A stretch of DNA of 64,000 bases, from the NCBI RefSeq assembly GCF_025833875.1, contig NZ_JAOYOD010000001.1, forward strand, positions 1,178,001 to 1,242,000, written 5' to 3'. The notes below the pieces were generated by a model that did no database searches, was not told where the DNA came from, and was given only the letters and a program-made list of their open reading frames with translations. The DNA comes from Reichenbachiella ulvae. GTDB lineage: Bacteria > Bacteroidota > Bacteroidia > Cytophagales > Cyclobacteriaceae. Within the stretch, counting starts at the first letter, position 1. Every line of letters begins with the position of its first letter. This document shows positions 53,237-62,468 of this stretch, one piece after another. A program made the translations under genes and the position numbers.

Positions 53237-53443
53237 ATGAAAAGCGAACGTGAACTCAATGCACAAATTCTTAAGAAGACCGTAGAAATCAATAATTCAT
53301 CTCCTGAATTATTGGTATTCCTCGATGAAATGCGAATCGATGATGAAGATTCAGATGCCAATATATGTTCCAATCTGAAAGCATACTATGATTCCTTAGA
53401 TGCCCTGTTGACCTCTTATCACCGCCATGATCAGAATATGTGA
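53237..53443 (+). CDS. Small acidic hypothetical protein
   Basis: About 68 residues from 'MKSERELNAQILKKTVEINNSSPELLVFLDEMRIDDEDSDANICSNLKAYYDSLDALL'; the frame is also open to an ATG at 53216. It is acidic and helical, with no signal peptide. I do not recognise the family. Codon use is similar to that of its neighbours, and its position in a run of stress-type genes suggests a small accessory protein, but this is weak. Confidence 0.5.
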   Translation: MKSERELNAQILKKTVEINNSSPELLVFLDEMRIDDEDSDANICSNLKAYYDSLDALLTSYHRHDQNM

Positions 53444-53792
53444 TAGATGTAAGTACCTCTGGTTAATTGTCTAAAACTCGATTGAGGCATTGCTGAAATC
53501 GGGAGTTATTAGAGCATTGGTTATTGAGCTCTTGGATTGAGATTTTTGTTTAGCTAAAATCCAAAAGCGAACTGAATATTCTGAGCAATACATCACGCAT
53601 ATTATTTATTTCCAAATCTTCCTTTCTGAATAAATCAGAATCGCTTAGGTGAAACTAGAAGGCTTCCGGACACTAATTTTTCTAAAAATAGAATAACCCA
53701 CCTGTGATATATACAAATGAAGATTCTTTTGGTGTAACGGATTCCATCCAGAATAAAGTGAGTTTTGCTTCTCAAATGAAACATATACTCTT
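53444..53792. other. Intergenic region
   Basis: About 350 AT-rich bases without a gene or strong repeat. It should contain the promoter for the lipoprotein and lmo0937-type genes, but no clear TTG/TAnnTTTG pair was confirmed. Confidence 0.4.
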
Positions 53793-54236
53793 ATGAAAAA
53801 ATTAGGATTAATCATTACCCTCATATTGCCAATCGTAATGATGGCAGGTACCAGTTGCCAAAACAGTTCGTCAAAAAAGCTTAAGGATGCCAAGACCGAA
53901 GTGGTCGAGGCTCAAGATAACCTCTCAAAAGCAGAAAAGGAATATCGAGCCGATATGGAAAAGTATAAAAAAGAATCACAATCCAAGATTTCGGCCAACG
54001 AAAAAAGTATTCGTGAATTCAAGGAAAGAATTGCCAATGACAAAAAAGAAGCTAAAGCTGAATACAATCAAAAAATCAGTGACCTTGAACAAAAAAATGC
54101 GGATTTGAAAAGGAAGCTGGATGAATATAAACTGGAGGGCAAAGAAAAATGGGATGCTTTCAAAGTTGAATTCAATCGTGACATGGACAATCTTGGAAAT
54201 GCCTTGATGGATCTGACTAAAGACAACAAAAAGTAG
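53793..54236 (+). CDS. Coiled-coil lipoprotein
   Basis: A 147-residue protein with a lipoprotein signal (Cys22 in 'VMMAGTSCQNSSSK') followed by an almost unbroken charged coiled coil ('DAKTEVVEAQDNLSKAEKEYRADMEKYKKE...KNADLKRKLDEYKLEGKEKWDAFK'). Such small Lys/Glu-rich lipoproteins are common in Bacteroidota stress loci, but no function is known. The next gene, a miniprotein, starts 39 bases downstream, so they may form one transcript. Confidence 0.8.
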   Translation: MKKLGLIITLILPIVMMAGTSCQNSSSKKLKDAKTEVVEAQDNLSKAEKEYRADMEKYKKESQSKISANEKSIREFKERIANDKKEAKAEYNQKISDLEQKNADLKRKLDEYKLEGKEKWDAFKVEFNRDMDNLGNALMDLTKDNKK

Positions 54237-54275
54237 GATTCCACCAAGCAATACCCGAACTATAAAAAAATCAAA

Positions 54276-54434
54276 ATGGGAAATTTACTATACTATGTCG
54301 CAGTAGTTCTGATCATTCTTTGGGCTGTAGGCTTCTTGGGCTACAGTTCTGGTGGGATCATTCATATACTATTGGTTATCGCTTTGATAGCCATACTGGT
54401 ACGTGTCATCAAGGGCAACAATCCATTAGGGTAG
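54276..54434 (+). CDS. lmo0937-family membrane miniprotein (52 aa)
   Basis: A 52-residue protein, 'MGNLLYYVAVVLIILWAVGF...SGGIIHILLVIALIAILVRVIKG', with two membrane helices separated by a Gly-Ser turn. The spacing and 'GGIIHILLVIALIAIL' match the lmo0937 family of tiny membrane proteins, often found with CsbD- and OmpA-type stress genes. It is short enough to be missed by ordinary length cut-offs. It lies 39 bp after the coiled-coil lipoprotein. No function is established. Confidence 0.85.
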   Translation: MGNLLYYVAVVLIILWAVGFLGYSSGGIIHILLVIALIAILVRVIKGNNPLG

Positions 54435-54761
54435 AGTTACCCACTAATGAACATATTAATTATAGATCACCTACTCATTCCAATTGATTGCAATGAGTTG
54501 ATTGGATAAAAGACAGGAGCCCAAATGCCTGTCTTTTTTTATTTGGTCTTTCAGGAACTTGGCCATTCCTTTCCTGACTCCTCCCTAATATGTGAAATGT
54601 GCAATACATAGATATAAGGGTGTAATGGTTCCCGACAGGTTCCCATGGACCTTTGTCAAAAGAAAATCTACATGAAATGAACATGGGCAGTAATCATTCT
54701 AATCTGAGTGAATGCCAGTCATGTTAATTCATGCTTCCATTAAACACAAAACGCTAAATAT
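54435..54761. other. Intergenic region with terminator
   Basis: No gene. It holds the terminator at 54509-54540 and then about 220 bases that probably contain the ompA-family gene's promoter; I see no distinctive consensus in this part. Confidence 0.5.
54509..54540 (+). terminator. Rho-independent terminator after the lmo0937-type gene
   Basis: AAAGACAGG (54509-54517) pairs with CCTGTCTTT (54528-54536) around a 10-base loop, followed by T's to 54540. It lies 75 bp after the miniprotein stop and ends the lipoprotein/miniprotein transcript. Confidence 0.85.
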
Positions 54762-56273
54762 ATGAAAAACAACCTGTTACAATCAGCCTTGATCTTTGCT
54801 GTCTTAATGACAGTTTCGGGATTGAGCCTATATAGCCAAGGGCTACAATCATCGCTATTTGATGAAGTAAATCAATCGAAGGCCAGTTCGAAAAATGCAC
54901 AGGCGGATGTACTGTCTCCACGCACTTATCAGCAGGCCATGGAGGCGTACGATGAGGCTAAAAAGCTATATAAAAACGAAGAGGAGCTTTCAGAAATAAA
55001 AGAAAAAATCAAGAGTGCCAACAATAAGTTCAGGGAAGCAACTGAAAACACCCGGGTGAGTGCTGTCATGTTCTCAGGGGCACTATCTGCCAGAGTGGAT
55101 GCTTTGAATGCCGAGTCAGATCGTTTTGTCAATGCCATTTGGAAGGAAGCAGAAGCTAAGATGAAAGATGCTGCCATTCAATTGGAAAAAGGAGATGCAG
55201 ACAAGGCCAAAGAAAAATCTATTGAAGCTACGGACCTGTACAGAAAGGCAGAACTGGAATCTATCAAAGCCAATTACCTGACAAATGCGAGAAGATTATT
55301 AGAAAAAGCCGATAAGAACAAGGTTAATAAAACAGCCCCCAAAACCATTGCTTCGTCAAGAGAGCTGCTTAAAAGTGCCGAGAATGAATTGCTTGAAAAC
55401 AGGTACGATACCGATAACGCGAGACACCTGGCCAAGGAGGCAGAATATAAAGCCTTGCTGGCAACAAACATCGCACGCCTGGAGGAAGCCTATGACGACA
55501 AAGACTATGAGGTAGAGGATTATTTGCTCATGAGCTACGAGCCTCTCGCCACTATTGGTCAAAGTATGAATCTCAATTTGAGATTTGACGGAGTAACCGA
55601 TGGTCCGGTCACAGAAATTACCGATCGGATTAGGGGTTATCAATCACGCATTTCAAATCTGGAAGCTTCACTCTTTAATTATAAGATGACGAATGAAAGT
55701 CTGAGAAGTATGCTACGCGTAAATAGAAACATACTAGATGGCATGAAAGGTCAGCTATCAGATGAGGCGATTCTTGGACAAAAAAGACAAGTCGCACTTC
55801 AAAATCGCATCGATCGGATGGCCGAAATCAATGATAAATTCGAGCAGGTTCAAAAGCTGTTTAATGAAAAAGATGCCCAGGTTTTTCGACAAAACAATGA
55901 TGTGATCATACGGATGATTGGAATCAATTTTGAGGTGGGCAAGGCGCAGATCAATCAAAAAGACTATGCCCAGCTGACCAAGTTGCAAGAAGCGATGAAC
56001 CTCTTTAAAGATGCGAACATCGTGATTGAAGGCCACACGGATTCTCAAGGTGGTGATGAATTGAACTTGAAGCTTTCCAGAGAGCGGGCAGATGCGATCC
56101 TAAGCTATCTCAATGCCAATACTTCCATAGACAAATCACGCTTTAGTACAAAAGGATTCGGTGAGAGCAAACCGGTAGCCAATAATGAAACGGTTGTCGG
56201 TAGAAAATTGAATCGACGAATTGATATTGTGATCAAACCGAATTTTCCTGAGAACCTATCGCCAGATTCATGA
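54762..56273 (+). CDS. OmpA-family peptidoglycan-associated protein
   Basis: A 503-residue secreted protein. A signal peptide (cut near 'LYSQGLQSS') precedes long Ala/Lys/Glu-rich helical repeats with TPR-like character (about 40-270), a coiled coil, and a C-terminal OmpA domain ('FEVGKAQINQKDYAQLTKLQEAMNLFKDANIVIEGHTDSQGGDELNLKLSRERADAILSYL...SKPVANNETVVGRKLNRRIDI') that binds peptidoglycan. There is no barrel, so it probably sits in the periplasm. It precedes the prohibitin gene by 64 bp. Confidence 0.9.
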   Translation: MKNNLLQSALIFAVLMTVSGLSLYSQGLQSSLFDEVNQSKASSKNAQADVLSPRTYQQAMEAYDEAKKLYKNEEELSEIKEKIKSANNKFREATENTRVSAVMFSGALSARVDALNAESDRFVNAIWKEAEAKMKDAAIQLEKGDADKAKEKSIEATDLYRKAELESIKANYLTNARRLLEKADKNKVNKTAPKTIASSRELLKSAENELLENRYDTDNARHLAKEAEYKALLATNIARLEEAYDDKDYEVEDYLLMSYEPLATIGQSMNLNLRFDGVTDGPVTEITDRIRGYQSRISNLEASLFNYKMTNESLRSMLRVNRNILDGMKGQLSDEAILGQKRQVALQNRIDRMAEINDKFEQVQKLFNEKDAQVFRQNNDVIIRMIGINFEVGKAQINQKDYAQLTKLQEAMNLFKDANIVIEGHTDSQGGDELNLKLSRERADAILSYLNANTSIDKSRFSTKGFGESKPVANNETVVGRKLNRRIDIVIKPNFPENLSPDS

Positions 56274-56337
56274 TTAAACATCATATCCTAAAAAGTCTAT
56301 CAAAGACAAATTTCCCATCATCAAAACAGCCCATGAC

Positions 56338-57186
56338 ATGCAAAATGAAAACATAGACGAAATTAAAAACATGCTCAAAGGAGGTCGATTAAAAGTGCTG
56401 CTGATAGGTGGAGCGATCTTTTTTTTACTTATGATATTTAAACCGTGGGTTCAAGTAGGAGCTGGAGAAAGAGGAATCGTTCAGAACTTTGGTGCGGTGC
56501 AGGATGTGGTATTGGAGGAAGGTCTTCATTATAAAATACCGATAGTGCAGACTGTCATTCTAATGGATGTTAAAATTCAAAAGGCCATGACTGATGCAGC
56601 CTCTTCATCTTCTGACCTGCAAGACGTAGATTTATCAGTAGCCCTCAACTATCACATCATTCCGGACAAGGCAAACCTGGTTTATCAAACCATTGGTACC
56701 CAATTCAAAGAACGGATTATTGATCCGGCTATTCAGGAAGTGATGAAGGCCGTTTCGGCAAGGTATACGGCTGAAGAATTGATTACCAAAAGGCCGGCTG
56801 TTAGTAAAGAAATGAAGGAGGCGCTTACCAAGCGTTTACTTGTTTCAAACATCAGTGTAGATGCATTCTCTATCATCAACTTTAGTTTTTCAGAAACCTT
56901 CACAGAAGCCATTGAAGCCAAACAGACCGCTAAGCAAAATGCACTGAAAGCCAAAAGAGATCTGGACAGGATAAAGGTGGAAGCCGAGCAAACCATTGCG
57001 GCTGCTACAGCAGAAGCCGAAGCACTTCGATTACAGAAAATGAACATTTCTCCGGATCTGATCGAACTCAGAAAAATAGAGGCCAATCTCAAGGCAATTG
57101 AAAAGTGGAATGGAATCTTACCGCGGGTGACAGGTGCTGGTGCTATCCCTCTCATAGGTGTAGGGGATGTAACCAAGAATAATTAA
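56338..57186 (+). CDS. Prohibitin-family SPFH membrane protein
   Basis: A 282-residue protein with a single N-terminal membrane helix (about 19-35, 'VLLIGGAIFFLLMIF') and an SPFH domain ('QVGAGERGIVQNFGAVQDVVLEEGLHYKIPIVQTVILMDVKIQKAMTDA'), followed by an Ala/Lys-rich helix ('EAIEAKQTAKQNALKAKRDLDRIKVEAEQTI'). It is the prohibitin/HflK type, which forms large membrane rings and can scaffold or regulate AAA proteases. It lies in a run of envelope-stress genes. No protease gene is adjacent. Confidence 0.9.
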   Translation: MQNENIDEIKNMLKGGRLKVLLIGGAIFFLLMIFKPWVQVGAGERGIVQNFGAVQDVVLEEGLHYKIPIVQTVILMDVKIQKAMTDAASSSSDLQDVDLSVALNYHIIPDKANLVYQTIGTQFKERIIDPAIQEVMKAVSARYTAEELITKRPAVSKEMKEALTKRLLVSNISVDAFSIINFSFSETFTEAIEAKQTAKQNALKAKRDLDRIKVEAEQTIAAATAEAEALRLQKMNISPDLIELRKIEANLKAIEKWNGILPRVTGAGAIPLIGVGDVTKNN

Positions 57187-57216
57187 TAGAATTAGGTTGT
57201 ACTTAAACTAACAAGC

Positions 57217-58245
57217 ATGTTGAACATAGTAAAAGAAGGTGTAATTCTTAACAAAACTGATCATGAGTTTGAGAATGAGGGCGTACTGAATCCTGCTGTC
57301 ATGCAAGAGGGTGATATAGTCCACGTATTTTACAGAGCGGTACGACAGGGGAATCATTCGACGATTGGTTATTGTCAAATGAATGGTCCGCTCGAGGTAG
57401 CTGAGCGAGGGCTTGCGCCTTTGCTGGCACCCGAGGTAGACTCTGAATCTCAGGGAGTAGAAGACGCCAGAATTGTAAGGATCGATGATCTTTATTATCT
57501 GACTTTCACTGCCTACGATGGCATCAATGCCTTAGGCGCTCTGGCTACTTCCACAGATCTTGTGGAGTTTCAACGCATGGGCATCATCGTACCGCAAATC
57601 ACGCATGAGGAATTTTTGAAGGTTACAGCCGGTACCCATATCAGTAGGAAATATAACCGATTTCATAATTTGCATGAACCCGACAGTATTCGTCAACATA
57701 ATATCCTGCTTTCGGACAAAAACCTCATGTTCTTTCCTAGAAAGATCAATGGGAAGTTTTACTTCCTGCACCGCATCAGGCCTGATATACAGATAGCTTC
57801 TGTTAATGCAATTGAGGAGCTCACAGCCGACTATTGGAATGACTATCTGCTCCATTTCGATGAGCATATCTTGATGACTTCTATACATGAGCATGAGATC
57901 AGTTACATAGGAGGGGGCTGCCCACCCATCGAGACCAAGGCCGGTTGGTTGCTTATATACCATGGGGTACATGATACAGCAGAAGGGTACGTCTACTCGG
58001 CCTGTGCCGCCCTGCTTGACTTGAATGAGCCGGAGAAAGAACTGGCACGCCTGCCTTTCCCACTGTTCAAGCCTGAGCTGGATTGGGAACTGAAAGGAGA
58101 AGTCAATAATGTGGTATTTCCTACCGGGACGTCCCTTTTTGATGGCAGGTTGTACATCTACTATGGCGCAGCAGATACCTGCATAGCTGTAGCGTCAGTG
58201 AATATGAGTGAGCTAATCACCGAACTACTTAATCACAAAAGATGA
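57217..58245 (+). CDS. GH130-family beta-mannoside phosphorylase-like enzyme
   Basis: A 342-residue five-bladed beta-propeller protein. 'VLNPAVMQEGDIVHVFYRAVRQGNHSTIGYC', 'SQGVEDARIVRIDDLYYLTFTAYDG' and 'GGCPPIETKAGWLLIYHGV' are the GH130 signatures; characterised members phosphorolyse or hydrolyse beta-linked mannosides. It lacks a signal peptide, so it is cytoplasmic. It overlaps the next gene, a glycosyltransferase, by 4 bases (ATGA). Together they suggest synthesis and turnover of a mannose-containing solute or storage glycan, but the product is not known. Confidence 0.9.
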   Translation: MLNIVKEGVILNKTDHEFENEGVLNPAVMQEGDIVHVFYRAVRQGNHSTIGYCQMNGPLEVAERGLAPLLAPEVDSESQGVEDARIVRIDDLYYLTFTAYDGINALGALATSTDLVEFQRMGIIVPQITHEEFLKVTAGTHISRKYNRFHNLHEPDSIRQHNILLSDKNLMFFPRKINGKFYFLHRIRPDIQIASVNAIEELTADYWNDYLLHFDEHILMTSIHEHEISYIGGGCPPIETKAGWLLIYHGVHDTAEGYVYSACAALLDLNEPEKELARLPFPLFKPELDWELKGEVNNVVFPTGTSLFDGRLYIYYGAADTCIAVASVNMSELITELLNHKR

Positions 58246-60449
58246 ACGAGGAACAGTTATTAGTGATTACTTCATTTCCACCCAGAAAATGTGGAATTGC
58301 TACCTACAGTGCGGACCTGATACAGGCGATAGATGAGAAATACACCAGAGATTTTACGGTCGGGATTTGCGCATTGCTCAAAGAAGACGATCAAAACGAT
58401 TATCCTTCTGAGGTAAAATACTTCCTGAAAACAGAGATAAAAGAAGATTATACCAGATTAGCAGAAGCCATCAACGAAGACAAGAGCATTTGTGCCGTCT
58501 ATCTGCAACACGAATTTGGGCTTTATGGTGGGGAATTGGGGAGCTATCTCATTGACCTTTTAGAGAAGCTAAAAGTGCCGGTGATTACCACTTTTCATAC
58601 GATTTTGTCAGATCCATCAGAAGAGAGAAAGACTATTGTTCAGCAAATTGCGGAGCGATCAGCCCAGTTGATCCTGATGACCAAACGCTCTGCCAGTATT
58701 CTCCAATCTGATTATCAAATTGATGAAGATAAAATAACCATCATCCCGCACGGTACGCATTTAATCAAACCCCGGAAAATCCAAAAACTGGAAAATGTAC
58801 CTTTTCCTGATAAAACCATTTTGTCCACCTTTGGACTGATCAGTGAAGGAAAAAGTATCGAAACGGCATTGGATGCCTTGCCGAGCATTGCTGACAAATT
58901 TCCAAATGTGCTTTATCTGATCATAGGGAAAACGCATCCAGAAGTGCTGGCTGTTGAGGGAGAAAAGTATAGGGATTTTCTCCGTGATAGGGTGAAAGAG
59001 CTAAAAATTGATAAGCATGTGTTGTTTATCAATAAGTTTCTCGCCCTTAAAATATTGCTGGAATATTTACAGCGTACAGACATTTACCTGTTTACATCCA
59101 AAGACCCACAACAAGCGGTGAGTGGCACGCTGGCCTATGCCATGTCCGCAGGCTGTCCAGTTGTATCCACGCCCATTCCTCATTCTCTAGAGCTGACAGC
59201 AGGTGCTGGGATCAATTTCGATTTTCAGAACTCCAGACAGCTGGCAGATGCAGTGATTACCATACTTTCTGATTCCCAGTTGATGGAGGAGATGTGGATG
59301 AATGGCCTGCATAATATCCGACCTACTTCCTGGCAAAATGCCGCCATCGCTCATATTGAGATCGTCAGAGAAACCTTAAAAACTGAAGACTTTTACCTGA
59401 CACCAAACTATAAGTATCCAGCCATTTCTTTGGGTCATATCAAACGGATGACAACCGATTTTGGCATGATTCAATTTGCCAAAGTAGCCGAGCCAGACAA
59501 AGCCTCTGGATATACCCTTGACGACAATGCCAGGGCTTTGATTGCCATCACGAAACATTTCGATCAAACTGGTAATTTTAAAGACCTTCATTTAATCAAT
59601 ACCTATCTGGAGTTTATCCTTTTCTGCCAACAGGAGGACGGCTCCTTTTTGAATTATGTAACGATCGACCAACAGTTTTTTGAAAAAAACAGGGACGAAA
59701 ACCTTGAAGATGCCAATGGGAGAGCCATCTGGGCATTGGGGGAGTTTCTCGATTTGCGTCATGTCATTAGTTTCCATCTACACGCTGAGGTCGAAACGGC
59801 TTTTCTAGAAAGCTTTGAGATAATCCGTCATCTTAAGTCTCCCAGGGCTATGGCCTTTAGTATCAAAGGCCTCAATTGTTATTATCAATATTGCCATGAT
59901 CCAGAAACGCTAAAACTAATCACTCAACTAGCGGATAATCTGGTGTCAAAATACCGGGGTGTATCCAACGAAAACTGGCAATGGTATGAGCCATATCTGA
60001 CTTATGCCAATGCAGTCCTGCCGGAGGCGATGCTTATAGCTGGTCAATCCACCAATAGTGAACTTTATAAATCAACTGCTAAGAAAACCTTTGATTTCCT
60101 ATTGTCTATTACCCACGAGAATGATCGGATCATGATGATTTCCAATATCGAAAAACATGTCGAAGGTAAGGCTAGAACATCTTTTGGTGAGCAACCTATC
60201 GAGTATGCCTATACGATTTTGGCCCTTGACAAATTCAGTCAGGAGTACGGTGAGTTAGAATATGTAGATCAGTTGAAAGCCACATTCAATTGGTTTTTGG
60301 GAGACAATCATTTGCACCAAATCATTTATAATCCATGCACGGGTGGATGCTATGATGGACTGGAAGAACACCACGTCAACCTCAATCAGGGTGCAGAATC
60401 TACCGTCAGCTATTTGCTGTCAAGGCTGACCATGGAGCGATATATTTAG
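58242..60449 (+). CDS. GT4 glycosyltransferase fused to an alpha-toroid domain
   Basis: A 735-residue cytoplasmic fusion. Residues 1-385 are a GT-B fold of family 4 ('TSFPPRKCGIATYSADLIQAI' acceptor side; 'LSTFGLISEGKSIETALDALP' and 'TDIYLFTSKDPQQAVSGTLAYAMSAGCPVVST' donor side). Residues 400-735 are helical, with 'DDNARALIAITKHFDQTG', 'EDANGRAIWALGEFLDL' and 'GCYDGLEEHHVNLNQGAESTVSYLLS', resembling an (alpha/alpha)6 toroid like those of some glycoside hydrolases. It is coupled to GH130 by a 4-base overlap. A decayed copy of its last codons lies at 62151-62225. Confidence 0.85.
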   Translation: MNEEQLLVITSFPPRKCGIATYSADLIQAIDEKYTRDFTVGICALLKEDDQNDYPSEVKYFLKTEIKEDYTRLAEAINEDKSICAVYLQHEFGLYGGELGSYLIDLLEKLKVPVITTFHTILSDPSEERKTIVQQIAERSAQLILMTKRSASILQSDYQIDEDKITIIPHGTHLIKPRKIQKLENVPFPDKTILSTFGLISEGKSIETALDALPSIADKFPNVLYLIIGKTHPEVLAVEGEKYRDFLRDRVKELKIDKHVLFINKFLALKILLEYLQRTDIYLFTSKDPQQAVSGTLAYAMSAGCPVVSTPIPHSLELTAGAGINFDFQNSRQLADAVITILSDSQLMEEMWMNGLHNIRPTSWQNAAIAHIEIVRETLKTEDFYLTPNYKYPAISLGHIKRMTTDFGMIQFAKVAEPDKASGYTLDDNARALIAITKHFDQTGNFKDLHLINTYLEFILFCQQEDGSFLNYVTIDQQFFEKNRDENLEDANGRAIWALGEFLDLRHVISFHLHAEVETAFLESFEIIRHLKSPRAMAFSIKGLNCYYQYCHDPETLKLITQLADNLVSKYRGVSNENWQWYEPYLTYANAVLPEAMLIAGQSTNSELYKSTAKKTFDFLLSITHENDRIMMISNIEKHVEGKARTSFGEQPIEYAYTILALDKFSQEYGELEYVDQLKATFNWFLGDNHLHQIIYNPCTGGCYDGLEEHHVNLNQGAESTVSYLLSRLTMERYI

Positions 60450-60660
60450 CCGGGAAGATGAGATGGGGATTTTGCATTATTACAGCCGCACATATTGATA
60501 AAGTCCTATCAAGGGAATGATTTTTTGAGATTGTTTATCCATTTCCCCTCGTTTTAAGTGATATATGTAACAATGGCTTTTGCTTGTGTAATGCTTTGCG
60601 ACCTGGATCAGATGACCTTTCTCTAGAATTAAATAGTTGAACATTTTAGACTGAAAAATC

Positions 60661-61737
60661 ATGAATTATATAAAAGCATTGATGGTAGTTTTGTTACTGC
60701 CGCTAATCCTATTTACAAGTTGCGAGAGCGATAACGATCCCTCGCCAGTAGATGGTGCTCCTAATGTTACATCGACGAATCCACTTAGCAATGCCCTAGA
60801 TGTATCCAGAAGCAAGACCGTTTCCATCGTTTTTAATGAGGCCATGGATCCTTCAAGCATAAACTCCACAACACTTACCCTCAAGCAAGGCAGTACATCC
60901 ATTACAGGCGAAGTGGCTTATGCAGGTACAACTGCAACCTTTACACCTGCTATAAATTTGAGCGCCGCTAAAATCTATACAGTGACTATTACTACGGGTG
61001 CAAAGAATTTAGCCGGGATCGCTCTGACTAGCAACACCACATGGAATTTTACGACAGGAGCAACTGCTGAGATTCTGGTTGTGGTTAATCTTGGTAGTGC
61101 AGGTGATTATGTTATACTGGCAAAGACAGCCATCAATAACAGCTCTACATCTGCCATTAAGGGTAATTTGGGTTTAAGCCCTGCTGCCACTACCTTCATA
61201 ACCGGGCTGGCGCTGGTTGATTTTACGGGTTATGCTACATCCTCGCAAGTGACAGGAAATGTATATGCAGCTGACATGGCTGACCCTACACCAGTCAATC
61301 TCACCACCGCTGTTAACAATATGACCACCGCATACAACGATGCAGCTGGAAGACCTTCCCCTGATTTCGTAGAACTAGGTTCTGGAAATATTGGCGGTAT
61401 GACCTTGACATCCGGTCTGTACAAATGGTCAAGTACAGTGACCATACCAACCGATCTTACCTTGACAGGAAGTGCAACGGATGTATGGATATTCCAAATT
61501 GATGGTAATCTGACTCAAAGTGCGGCTACTGCCATTACCCTGAATGGTGGTGCGCTTGCCAAAAATATATTCTGGCAGGTAGCAGGTGAGGCTACATTTG
61601 GGACTACTTCACATTTTGAAGGTGTCATTCTGTCTATGACGGGAATCACCTTTCAGACGGGAGCGACCATGAATGGGAGTGCCCTTGCACAGACAGCTGT
61701 GATACTGGACTCCAATTCTATAACCATGGTTGAATAA
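60661..61737 (+). CDS. DUF3494 ice-binding-type lipoprotein
   Basis: A 358-residue protein with a lipobox (Cys21 in 'LILFTSCESDND'), one SbsA-type Ig-like domain ('VTSTNPLSNALDVSRSKTVSIVFNEAMDPSSINSTTLTLKQG', about 35-135) and a C-terminal DUF3494 beta-helix ('AKTAINNSSTSAIKGNLGLSP', 'GLYKWSSTVTIPTDLTLTGSATDVWIFQIDGNL', 'IFWQVAGEATFGTTSHFEGVILS'). DUF3494 proteins bind ice, but many non-polar bacteria also carry them, so the role may be surface adhesion. It is a single gene. Lipid anchoring would place it on the cell surface or periplasm. Confidence 0.92.
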   Translation: MNYIKALMVVLLLPLILFTSCESDNDPSPVDGAPNVTSTNPLSNALDVSRSKTVSIVFNEAMDPSSINSTTLTLKQGSTSITGEVAYAGTTATFTPAINLSAAKIYTVTITTGAKNLAGIALTSNTTWNFTTGATAEILVVVNLGSAGDYVILAKTAINNSSTSAIKGNLGLSPAATTFITGLALVDFTGYATSSQVTGNVYAADMADPTPVNLTTAVNNMTTAYNDAAGRPSPDFVELGSGNIGGMTLTSGLYKWSSTVTIPTDLTLTGSATDVWIFQIDGNLTQSAATAITLNGGALAKNIFWQVAGEATFGTTSHFEGVILSMTGITFQTGATMNGSALAQTAVILDSNSITMVE

Positions 61738-61775
61738 ATCAACCATACAATGAGGCTGTTTCAAAAGTCTTTCTT

Positions 61776-61988
61776 TGTCACGTTGAGACCTAACATTTGG
61801 TACCCAACCGTACAAAATGGAATGACGAAAACTGATGAGGTTATAGTTAGTAGCAATTGAAAAGCTAAAACTGTTGTGTCATTTCGAGACCTAACATTTG
61901 GTACCCAACCGCACAAAAAGGAATGACGAAAGCTGATGGGGTCATAGGTGGTAGCAATTCAAAAGCTAAAACTGTTGTGTCATCTCGA
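61776..61988. repeat. 101-bp tandem repeat, two copies plus a partial third
   Basis: Copies start at 61776 and 61877, and a third begins at 61978 but diverges after about ten bases. Each begins TGTCA, followed by a stretch ending GAGACC, then TAACATTTGGTACCCAACCG, and carries AATGACGAAA that is inverted relative to its TGTCATTTCG end. This resembles the TGTCATTTCGAG-type dispersed repeat frequent in Bacteroidota intergenic DNA. Confidence 0.75.
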
Positions 61989-62150
61989 CCAGAGGGAGAG
62001 ATCTATAAGCGATCCACAGATCAAAAAACACAAGTTTTACTAACACGTCATTGGTAGCCAAGTCGAAACATTAATTTACCTTTCAAAGGTACATTTCCTG
62101 GCCGTCCGGCAGGCGGGCGACTAGGCCCAATGTGACAATTTTTTATTAAT

Positions 62151-62225
62151 GGATGTCATGATGGGCTGGAAGAACAAAGCGTAAAACTCAATCAAAGGGC
62201 ATAATATACAGTTGCTGGCTAGCCT
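62151..62225 (+). pseudogene. Decayed copy of the glycosyltransferase 3' end
   Basis: Starting at GGATG (62151), the sequence aligns with 60345 onwards in the GT4-toroid gene. The degraded translation 'GCHDGLEEQSVKLNQRA' then stop matches 'GCYDGLEEHHVNLNQGA' in that gene. About 25 codons are recognisable; no upstream part of the gene remains. The ice-binding gene now lies between the two copies. Confidence 0.75.
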
Positions 62226-62468
62226 GCCAATAGAACCATTAATTGACAGCTATGGATGATAGGGTTGGGGTTAATAGTTGTTTTCATTGCCCTTAATTTT
62301 CAATCTGTCAGTTGTGAATGATACTTAGCCAGAGAAAAGAAAACCCACCTTCTACAATAGATTGATCGAAATCAAAAAGAAGGAAATATGTAAGACTCAT
62401 GGATCAAAGTATAACATAGGCGGCTTTATTCTACGGATCTTAGCTCTAAATATTTAAAACAAGAGATC

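Larger units (their letters stand above)
61738..62468. other. Intergenic repeat mosaic
   Basis: No gene. It holds a 101-bp tandem repeat (61776-61977) and a decayed glycosyltransferase 3' copy (62151-62225), both listed separately. Between them (about 61978-62130) are motifs such as TGTCATCTCGACCAGAGGG and CCGTCCGGCAGGCGGGCG that resemble dispersed intergenic repeats of Bacteroidota. The last 230 bases show no feature beyond AT-richness. Confidence 0.6.

Noticed and set aside
61776..61988. Possible CRISPR array.
   Set aside because: Units are 101 bp and nearly identical throughout, with no variable spacers and no cas genes nearby.
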